NCBI GenBank assembly: GCA_021202335.1
Contig: JAJQDE010000061.1
Coordinates: 1 to 64,000 of the forward strand
Direction: 5' to 3'
DNA: 64,000 nt
Origin: Lachnospiraceae bacterium
GTDB taxonomy: Bacteria; Bacillota; Clostridia; Lachnospirales; Lachnospiraceae
Part shown: positions 7,822 to 15,092 of the stretch, piece by piece
Numbering within the stretch: position 1 is the stretch's first letter
Layout: each line of letters opens with the position of its first letter
Program-made: the position numbers and the translations under genes
The notes under the pieces: generated by a model
The model's input: only the letters and a program-made list of their open reading frames with translations
Told to the model about the DNA's origin: nothing
The model's database searches: none

Positions 7822-10638
7822 ATGGCGCAAACAAAGGGCAGACAACTGAATTATGAATTGCTGCGCATCGCTGCGATGCTGATGATTGTGTGCCTGCATT
7901 ATTTGAGCAAGGGCGGGCTGCTGACCGACCCGGCGCAGGAGTCATTGGGCGCATCGGATTATGCGGCTTGGCTGATTGAGGCGTTCTGCCTTGCCGCAGT
8001 GAATGTCTATGTGCTTATAAGCGGGTACTTTGGCGCGGAATCCATGGATTCCGCGGGGAAAAATGTATGGAAGCGGCCGCTTGCCATATGGAAGCAGGTG
8101 TTCTTTTATTCGGCTGCGATAGGTGCGCTTGCCTGCCTTTTTGGAGGCGTTTGGCCTGATATTTATACGGTATTCACATATCTGTTCCCGATTGTCACGG
8201 AGCATTATTGGTTTGCCACCTCGTATATTATCCTCTGCCTGTTTATGCCGTTTTTAAACAGGGGCGTGAGGGAGCTTGAGAAGAAGGAGCTGGAAAAGCT
8301 TATAGGCGCGTTTCTGCTGATTTTCTGCATTGCAAAGACCGTAATCCCGATGCAGCTTCCGTGGGATAACGGGGGTTATGACCCGTTTTGGTTTGTGACG
8401 CTCTATCTTACCGGCGCGTATATCCGCCGATACGGGCTGCCGTTTGCCGCAGGGAAGCTTAAATCGGCGGCGCTCTATGCTGCCTGTGCGCTTGGCATGT
8501 TTGCGTCGCTTTTGCTGCTTCGCAGGATTTACCTTGCGACGGGGCGTCTTGAGGAGTTCATTCACTACGCTTACACCTACAATCACCTGTTTTGCTATCT
8601 TGGAGCCATAGGGCTGTTTGCGTGCTTTGGTTTTCTGCGTATTCCCGAGCGCGCAAGGAAGCCGATAGAATCCGTGGCAGGTGCGTCCTTTGGCGTTTAT
8701 CTTATTCATGAGCATATTGACATACGTTATCTGTGGACGGACCTGTTTGACGCCGGGGCGATGGCGGGAGCGCCGCTTTACCGTTTTCTTGGGCGTATGC
8801 TTGTGGCAGTGCTTTTGGTGTATGCGGTGTGTACGCTTATAGAGCTTGCAAGGAGGAGGGCGCGGATAAAGCATATATTAGCGGCAGTCCTGTGTTTTTG
8901 GCCCATGCGCCATGCTTTTACCGGTATTGACCTTATGGACGCGGGATATGCGCTCGGCAATTACCGTTTTTTTGACGAAATGGATCCAATGTGGCGGCTT
9001 GCCACATATCTTTCCAACGCGGCGGGGCTTTTGATATCAAAGCTTCCCGGCGCGGGCACATGGGCGGGGATGAATCTGTATTGCGGCGCGCTTATCGGCG
9101 CGGCTGCGGCTGCGGCGTATCTGTATCTGTGCAGAATGTTCGAAGAGCGCGTCAGGGCGGGGGTTTATCTCATGTTTGCGGCGGAGCTTGCCGCGCTCTC
9201 CCTTTGCTGGGCGCCGGGTGTTGTGCTTTACCACTATTTGGGTTACCTGCTTATGACCATAGCCGTCCTTGTGCTTTACCGCGCAATCGTGAAGGACAGC
9301 AGGGCGTGCTTTGCCGCGGCGGGTGTGCTTTTGGGAATCTGCGTGGCAGTCAGGATGCCAAACATCACCTATATGGCGCTGATTTTGCCGCTGTGGTATT
9401 CGTGCCTTGCAAGAGGGGAGAAGCCCGGAAGGCTTGTAAGCCGCACGCTGTACTGTGTGGGAGGCTATGCGGCGGGGCTTGCCGCGACGCTTGGATATAT
9501 CTGCATCCGCTACGGCGTGTCTGCATATCCGGAAATGGTGGCATGGCTTTTTGGAATGACCGACACGGCGACGGACTATAAGCCGGCGTCGATGCTTGCG
9601 GCAATGTTTGGGGATTATGCCGCATACAGTGTGTGGCTTTTGCTCTTTGCCGTTTACGGCGCGGCTGGAGCGCTATGGTTTTGGATAACTGGCGTTATAT
9701 TCAGCAAAAACGGGAGTGCGCACAAAAAAATAACACTTGCATCTGAAATTATATATGTTTTGGGAATGGCGGTGCTTTTGCGCTTATGCTACGGCAGGGG
9801 GATGTTTGACTTTGACTATACCGCGTTTTTCAGCATGTATAAGTGGGCGACGGTTTATCTGCTGCTTGTGCTGCTGTGCTGCGTGTGGACTCTTGTGTCA
9901 AAGAAAACGGAGTATGAGCTGAAGCTTTGGGCGGTATTTTTGCCGGTAATCATATTCATAACGCCGCTGGGCAGCAATAACGGGCTTTATCCGATTATCA
10001 ATAATCTGTTTCTGATTGCGCCTGTGTCCGTCGTTTTGTTTGGCAGGCTTTTTGGCACGATAAGGGCAGCCGGGCGGCTTAAGCCCGGTATGCGCTTTGC
10101 CGCAGCCGGCATATGCGTGTTTGCGCTTGTCTGCACCGCGGCTCAGGGTATTTTGTTTGGAGCGTGCTTTGTGTTCCATGACCAAAAGAACCCGGGTGAG
10201 GAACGGGAGGCGGTGGAGCTTTCATGCAGCGGCGTCCTTTCGGGGATGAAAACGACTGTCGCTAAGAAGGAGGCGCTTGAGGGGCTTGACTGCTTTCTTT
10301 ATGAAAGCGGCTTAAACAGTGAGGACGTTATCCTGTATGGGAATATTCCGGCTGTTGCGTATATTTTCGACATGGAGCCTGCGATTTTTACGACATGGCC
10401 CGACTTAGACTCGAACGGAATTGACCGGCTTACGGCGGATTTGGACGCATTGTACCGGGACGGGGAAACGCCTGTCGTGATTTTCGGCTTGGAAACGCTT
10501 GAAAAGAACGGGAAATACGAGGCAATATGCGCGTTTATGGAGCAGTCCGGATATGAGAAGCAGTATGAGAACGGGCTGTTTGCGGTATACTCGCCCAATT
10601 CCAATATTTGCCTTGCAAAAAGCCTGTATAATGTGTAG
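7822..10638 (+). CDS. Acyltransferase-3 domain fused to a GT-C-like multipass membrane protein
   Basis: 938 aa, polytopic. Residues 1-345 look like an acyltransferase-3 (OatA/WecH-like) domain: RQLNYELLRIAAMLMIVCLHY at the first helix, the VNVYVLISGYFG segment, and ASFGVYLIHEH near 300. From about 348 a second membrane protein begins with a helix and the acidic loop DLMDAGYALGNYRFFDEMD, followed by many helices and a roughly 150-residue extracytoplasmic C-terminal domain, the layout of GT-C glycosyltransferases. No stop, frameshift or linker separates the halves. It probably acylates a glycan and transfers a sugar from a lipid carrier at the outer membrane face; both substrates are unknown. 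Start ATG 7822 has GAGGAGG at 7809-7815. It lies between the pse genes and a WecE-type aminotransferase. Confidence 0.8.
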   Translation: MAQTKGRQLNYELLRIAAMLMIVCLHYLSKGGLLTDPAQESLGASDYAAWLIEAFCLAAVNVYVLISGYFGAESMDSAGKNVWKRPLAIWKQVFFYSAAIGALACLFGGVWPDIYTVFTYLFPIVTEHYWFATSYIILCLFMPFLNRGVRELEKKELEKLIGAFLLIFCIAKTVIPMQLPWDNGGYDPFWFVTLYLTGAYIRRYGLPFAAGKLKSAALYAACALGMFASLLLLRRIYLATGRLEEFIHYAYTYNHLFCYLGAIGLFACFGFLRIPERARKPIESVAGASFGVYLIHEHIDIRYLWTDLFDAGAMAGAPLYRFLGRMLVAVLLVYAVCTLIELARRRARIKHILAAVLCFWPMRHAFTGIDLMDAGYALGNYRFFDEMDPMWRLATYLSNAAGLLISKLPGAGTWAGMNLYCGALIGAAAAAAYLYLCRMFEERVRAGVYLMFAAELAALSLCWAPGVVLYHYLGYLLMTIAVLVLYRAIVKDSRACFAAAGVLLGICVAVRMPNITYMALILPLWYSCLARGEKPGRLVSRTLYCVGGYAAGLAATLGYICIRYGVSAYPEMVAWLFGMTDTATDYKPASMLAAMFGDYAAYSVWLLLFAVYGAAGALWFWITGVIFSKNGSAHKKITLASEIIYVLGMAVLLRLCYGRGMFDFDYTAFFSMYKWATVYLLLVLLCCVWTLVSKKTEYELKLWAVFLPVIIFITPLGSNNGLYPIINNLFLIAPVSVVLFGRLFGTIRAAGRLKPGMRFAAAGICVFALVCTAAQGILFGACFVFHDQKNPGEEREAVELSCSGVLSGMKTTVAKKEALEGLDCFLYESGLNSEDVILYGNIPAVAYIFDMEPAIFTTWPDLDSNGIDRLTADLDALYRDGETPVVIFGLETLEKNGKYEAICAFMEQSGYEKQYENGLFAVYSPNSNICLAKSLYNV

Positions 10639-10674
10639 AATGTATAAAAGAAAGAGGATGGGGAGGAGAACCGC

Positions 10675-11808
10675 ATGATTAATTTTAACGTGCCCCCTTT
10701 TACGGGCAAAGAGATGGAATATATCAGTCAGGCTGTTGAAAACCAAAAAATCTGTGGGGACGGACCCTTTACGAAAAAATGCAGTGAATGGATAGAAAGG
10801 CAGACCGGCACGGCAAAATGTCTGCTTACCCCGTCATGCACCCACGCGACCGAGCTTGCCGCGCTGCTTGCTGACATAAAGGAGGGCGATGAGGTTATCA
10901 TGCCCTCGTATACTTTCGTGTCCACAGCCGACGCGTTTGTGCTTCGGGGGGCGACGGCAGTGTTCGTGGATATCCGCCCCGACACTATGAATATTGATGA
11001 GAACAAAATCGAGGAGGCGATAACGCCGAGGACGCGGGCGATTGTTCCCGTGCATTATGCCGGTGTTGCCTGTGAGATGGATAAAATAATGGAAATCGCA
11101 GGGAAGCATAACCTTCTTGTGATAGAGGACGCCGCGCAGGGTATTATGGCTTCCTATAAGGGCAAGGCTTTGGGCGCGATTGGCGATTTCGGCTGCTATT
11201 CGTTCCATGAAACGAAAAACTTAAGCATGGGCGAGGGCGGCGCACTTCTGATAAAGGATGGGAAGTATATTGAGTCCGCTGAGATTATCCGCGAAAAGGG
11301 AACGGACAGGTCTAAATTTTTCAGGGGACAGGTTGACAAATACCGCTGGATGAATTACGGCTCGTCGTATCTGCCAAGCGACATGAACGCCGCGTATCTG
11401 TGGGCGCAGCTTGAATTGGCGGATGAAATCACGGCGGCGCGCCTTGCACGGTGGGAGCAGTACAATGAGCTTTTGCAGCCGCTTGAAGCGAGGGGGCTTA
11501 TCGAGCTTCCGACAATACCCGAGGGCTGTAAGCACAATGGGCATATGTACTATATAAAGGTAAAGGATTTAGAGGAGCGCACGCGCTTCATGGAGGAATT
11601 TATGAAGCCAAACGGCGTTTATGCGGTGTCGCATTATGAACCGCTCCACACTGCGCCTGCGGGTATTAAATTCGGCAGGTTTTCGGGTGAGGATGTTTAT
11701 ACGACAAGGGAAAGTCAGCGTATAGCGCGTCTGCCTATGTATTATAAGCTCACGGAGGCGGAGGTTTGCTATATCACGGATAAGATAAAGGAGTTTTATC
11801 GCGTATGA
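10675..11808 (+). CDS. wecE: dTDP-4-amino-4,6-dideoxygalactose transaminase (WecE/RffA type)
   Basis: 377-aa DegT-family aminotransferase predicted to convert dTDP-4-keto-6-deoxyglucose to dTDP-4-amino-4,6-dideoxygalactose (Fuc4N). The opening INFNVPPFTGKEMEYI and CGDGPFTKKC are characteristic of WecE, as are EDAAQGI and the PLP lysine in FHETKNLSMGEGG at K181, the same position as in E. coli WecE. GGGGAGGAG precedes ATG 10675. The dTDP-sugar dehydratase and thymidylyltransferase (RmlB, RmlA) are not in the window. The 3' end overlaps the next gene by ATGA. A GNAT acetyltransferase two genes on could acetylate the new amine. Confidence 0.85.
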   Translation: MINFNVPPFTGKEMEYISQAVENQKICGDGPFTKKCSEWIERQTGTAKCLLTPSCTHATELAALLADIKEGDEVIMPSYTFVSTADAFVLRGATAVFVDIRPDTMNIDENKIEEAITPRTRAIVPVHYAGVACEMDKIMEIAGKHNLLVIEDAAQGIMASYKGKALGAIGDFGCYSFHETKNLSMGEGGALLIKDGKYIESAEIIREKGTDRSKFFRGQVDKYRWMNYGSSYLPSDMNAAYLWAQLELADEITAARLARWEQYNELLQPLEARGLIELPTIPEGCKHNGHMYYIKVKDLEERTRFMEEFMKPNGVYAVSHYEPLHTAPAGIKFGRFSGEDVYTTRESQRIARLPMYYKLTEAEVCYITDKIKEFYRV

Positions 11809-13619
11809 CGGATAACCGCACAGGCGGGAAAGCAGGCAGATTGTGTGCGCTGCTCGTATTCACCCTTCTGCTGGTGGCTGTTCCCGCAATCGGCTTTGAC
11901 TTTTACTATGATTTGAATGACGATACCCTGATTAAGGATGTTATTTCGGGCGCTTATACGGGCAGCCCCGGCGGGTACAGCGTTCAGCTTTTGTATCCGC
12001 TTTCGTGGCTGATATCGCTTCCGTACAGAGTGGCGCCTGATTTTGCATGGTACGGTCTGTTTTTGTGTATCTGCCAGTTTGGAACGGCAATACTGATTGC
12101 CGTCAGGCTGACTGCGCTTTTTGGGTCGCCAAAGAGCCGTGCGGCGGCGCTGCTTGCGGAGCTTCTGATTTTCCTCGGGCTGTTTTTCAGGGAGCTTGTG
12201 ATAATCCAGTACAGTGTTACCGCAGGTATCTGCATGGCGGGCGCAATCTTTTTGTTTGCCACCTCAGATCATAAAAAAGAGAAAAATGCCGTTTGGCTTT
12301 TGCTTGTGCTGCTTGCCTTTTCCATAAGGACAGAGGTGTGCCTTATGCTGCTGCCGTTTCTTTTGGCGGCGGGTGTGTTTGGCATTGCGTCGGAGGAGAA
12401 AATCCTGACGCGCGCCAATTTCAGAAAATACGTCCTTCCCGTGTGCGGCGCGGCGCTCGGCATGCTGATGCTTTTAAGCCTTGACATGCTCGCTTATCAT
12501 GGGAACGAATGGAGCAATTTCAGGGACTTTTTTGACGCGAGGACAAAGCTCTACGACTTCTACGGACTGCCCGATTATGGGTCAAACAGCGAATTTTATG
12601 ACTCCGTGGGGCTTTCACGGGAATCCTATACGCTGCTTGAAAACTATAATTTTGCTTTGGACGATTCCATTAACACATGGCTTTTGGAGTCTGTTGCGGA
12701 GTATCAGAAGGGGAAGCTCAACAGCACCTTTGGCTTTGTGAGCAAAAACAGTGTCCCCGAGGCGCTGTGGCTCTACAAAAACAGGCTTTTGGGTGGCGCG
12801 TCTGCCGGTGATTTGGCGGTGGCGGCGTCATATCTGCTCTACCTGTCGGTCTGTCTGCTGCTGCCCGGTAAAGGGAGCTTTTGGCAGGCGGCGCGCAGCG
12901 TGCTGCCGAAAACGGCGCTGCTTTTGGTTATAAGGAGCGTTTTGTGGTTATATTTATATATGATAGACCGGGTGCTTGAGCGCGTGACGGAGCCGCTTAT
13001 AATGGCGGAGCTTGCGTGTGTGCTCGGCTTTTTGATAAGAGATGCCAAGCGCATGCGGGATATCGGTGAGGATACCTGCCTGCAAAATAAGAGAGCCGCG
13101 TTCGGGGCGGTATATACTATCGCGGCTTTAGGGCTTTTTGCGGCGGCTCTGCACGGCGTTTCGGGCGTTCGGGAAGAGTATGCGGCAAGGGAAAAGGCTG
13201 ACGGCAGGTGGTACGCGCTTATGGACTATTGCCGTCAGAACGGGCAGAGCTATTACATGATAGACGTGTACTCCGCTACATCCTACGAAGGCGCGTCCTA
13301 TTCGGAAAAGATATTCCGGAATGTGGACAATTCCTATAAAAACTTTGACTACTGCGGGGGCTGGCTTGCAAAGAGCCCTCTTGCAAGGCAGAAGCTTTCG
13401 GACAGGGGCTACCGCGATGTGCAGAGCGCGCTTATTGCCGATACGGGAATGTATTTTGTGGCTGCGCCCGGCAGGGATATGGAGTGGCTTGAGGCGTATT
13501 ATGCAAAAAGGGGCGCTGCCGTGGCATGCAGCCGCGTCGATGAGATTTATACGGACGCCGGGGAAACGGCATTTTATGTATACCGGATAAGGAGGGCTGA
13601 CAATGAAGCCAATGGATAG
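11805..13619 (+). CDS. Polytopic GT-C-like membrane protein
   Basis: 604 aa with a first helix at about 14-34 followed by an acidic loop (YYDLNDDTLIKDVISGAYTG), at least ten further hydrophobic segments, and a C-terminal extracytoplasmic part from about residue 465. This layout fits GT-C glycosyltransferases that use polyprenyl-phosphate sugars. No family can be named with confidence. It overlaps wecE by four bases (ATGA) and is followed by a GNAT acetyltransferase and a GtrB/ArnC-like enzyme. It is therefore the most likely transferase for a lipid-linked 4-amino-4,6-dideoxyhexose, by inference from context only. Confidence 0.7.
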   Translation: MTDNRTGGKAGRLCALLVFTLLLVAVPAIGFDFYYDLNDDTLIKDVISGAYTGSPGGYSVQLLYPLSWLISLPYRVAPDFAWYGLFLCICQFGTAILIAVRLTALFGSPKSRAAALLAELLIFLGLFFRELVIIQYSVTAGICMAGAIFLFATSDHKKEKNAVWLLLVLLAFSIRTEVCLMLLPFLLAAGVFGIASEEKILTRANFRKYVLPVCGAALGMLMLLSLDMLAYHGNEWSNFRDFFDARTKLYDFYGLPDYGSNSEFYDSVGLSRESYTLLENYNFALDDSINTWLLESVAEYQKGKLNSTFGFVSKNSVPEALWLYKNRLLGGASAGDLAVAASYLLYLSVCLLLPGKGSFWQAARSVLPKTALLLVIRSVLWLYLYMIDRVLERVTEPLIMAELACVLGFLIRDAKRMRDIGEDTCLQNKRAAFGAVYTIAALGLFAAALHGVSGVREEYAAREKADGRWYALMDYCRQNGQSYYMIDVYSATSYEGASYSEKIFRNVDNSYKNFDYCGGWLAKSPLARQKLSDRGYRDVQSALIADTGMYFVAAPGRDMEWLEAYYAKRGAAVACSRVDEIYTDAGETAFYVYRIRRADNEANG

Positions 13620-14151
13620 GGAACGCCGGCTTGAGGGCGGGAGCATTTATTTAAGGCCGATTACGGCGCAGGACACGGAGCTTGTGCTTTCATGGCGCAA
13701 TTCGCGCAGGGTCGTTGAGAATTTTATATACAGGGAGCATATCTCCCGGCAGGAGCATATGAGCTGGCTTGAGAATAAGGTGTTTGCGGGGAAGGTGCAT
13801 CAGTTTGTAATCTGCGGCGCATCGGACGATACGCCGTTTGGCTCGGTTTATCTGCAAAATTTTGACGAGGCGAACAACAAGGCGGAGTGGGGGCTGTTTT
13901 TGGGCGGCGAGGCTCCGCAGGGAAAGGGAGTCGGCACCCAAACGGGCTTTCTCATATTGGATTACGCCTTCGGTGAGCTTGGGCTTCACAAGCTGTGCTC
14001 AAGGGTGCTTGCCCGTAATAAGCCGTGCATACGCATGAATGAAAAGCTGGGCTACAGGCAGGAGGCATACTTAAAGGAAGAGCTGCTCATAGATGGGAAG
14101 TATGAGGATTTAATCTGTTACGGAACGCTAAAAGGAGAGATACGGCGATGA
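13603..14151 (+). CDS. GNAT-family N-acetyltransferase (RimJ/RimL-like)
   Basis: 182 aa with LRPITAQDTELVLSWRNSRRV at the N-terminus, the acetyl-CoA binding region around EAPQGKGVGTQTG, and a C-terminal segment NKPCIRMNEKLGYRQEA typical of RimJ/RimL-type GNATs. Start ATG 13603 has GGAGG at 13591, and the gene overlaps the preceding one by 17 bp and the following one by ATGA. Lying with a WecE-type aminotransferase, it probably acetylates a nucleotide-linked 4-amino sugar, in the manner of WecD or PseH. A second PseH activity cannot be excluded. Confidence 0.8.
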   Translation: MKPMDRERRLEGGSIYLRPITAQDTELVLSWRNSRRVVENFIYREHISRQEHMSWLENKVFAGKVHQFVICGASDDTPFGSVYLQNFDEANNKAEWGLFLGGEAPQGKGVGTQTGFLILDYAFGELGLHKLCSRVLARNKPCIRMNEKLGYRQEAYLKEELLIDGKYEDLICYGTLKGEIRR

Positions 14152-15092
14152 GTAAAATCAGCTTTGTCATACCCTGCTACCAAAGCGCGGGCACGATTGA
14201 GGCGGTGGTGGCGGAAATCATGGATACCATGAAGGGGCTTGAAGCCTATGAGTATGACATTTTTCTTGTAAACGACTGCTCGCCCGACGACACCTACGAG
14301 GTGATAAAACGGATATGCCGCAGCCGGTCCAATGTGACGGGAATCAGCCTTGCGAAAAATTTCGGGCAGCACGCCGCGCTGATGGCGGGGCTTAGGAGGT
14401 CGGACGGCGATATTGTGGTATGCCTTGACGACGACGGTCAGACGCCGGCAAACGAGGCGGGCAAGCTGATAGAGAGCATCGAAAAGGGAAGCGATGTGGT
14501 TTATGCAAGCTATTCCTCCAAAAAGCACAGCGCCTTCCGCAACTTCGGCAGCCGCATCAACGACCTTATGGCGAGGGTGATGCTGGGAAAGCCTAAGGAG
14601 CTGCAGCTTACAAGCTATTTTGCGGCAAGGCGGTTTGTGGTTGACAGTATGCTTCAATATGAGCATAATTATCCGTATATTATCGGGCTGGTGCTGCGCG
14701 CGACCAAAAATATCACAAACGTCCCCGTAAGCCACAGGAGCCGTGAGGTCGGTAAATCCGGCTACACCGTGCGTAAGCTTTTGGCGCTTTGGCTCAACGG
14801 CTTTACGGCGTTTTCCATCTTCCCGCTGCGCATGGCGACCGCGGCAGGAGTAGTCTTTGCCGCGTCTGGCTTTCTTTACGGCATTTACACTATTATCAAA
14901 AGGCTGGTAAATCCCAACGTGCCGATGGGCTTCAGCTCCCTGATGGCGGCGGTGGTGTTTATCGGCGGGATGCTCATGATCATGCTCGGGCTTATCGGGG
15001 AATATATCGGGCGCATCTACATCAGCATAAACAATTCCCCGCAGTATGTGGTACGCGAGGAAACAGGGGCGAAGGAGGAGGAGCGCTCGTGA
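14148..15092 (+). CDS. Polyprenyl-phosphate glycosyltransferase (GtrB/ArnC-like GT2)
   Basis: 314-aa GT-A-fold GT2 enzyme with SFVIPCYQSAGTI, DIFLVNDCSPD, LAKNFGQHAALMAGL and LDDDGQ, followed by two C-terminal membrane helices (about 230-255 and 265-290). This is the form that moves a sugar from a nucleotide to undecaprenyl phosphate at the cytoplasmic face. The sugar is probably the WecE-derived 4-amino(acetamido)-4,6-dideoxyhexose, inferred from operon position. A GtrA-type small flippase, usual partner in three-component systems, is not seen in the window. Overlaps its neighbours by ATGA and GTGA. Confidence 0.85.
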   Translation: MSKISFVIPCYQSAGTIEAVVAEIMDTMKGLEAYEYDIFLVNDCSPDDTYEVIKRICRSRSNVTGISLAKNFGQHAALMAGLRRSDGDIVVCLDDDGQTPANEAGKLIESIEKGSDVVYASYSSKKHSAFRNFGSRINDLMARVMLGKPKELQLTSYFAARRFVVDSMLQYEHNYPYIIGLVLRATKNITNVPVSHRSREVGKSGYTVRKLLALWLNGFTAFSIFPLRMATAAGVVFAASGFLYGIYTIIKRLVNPNVPMGFSSLMAAVVFIGGMLMIMLGLIGEYIGRIYISINNSPQYVVREETGAKEEERS

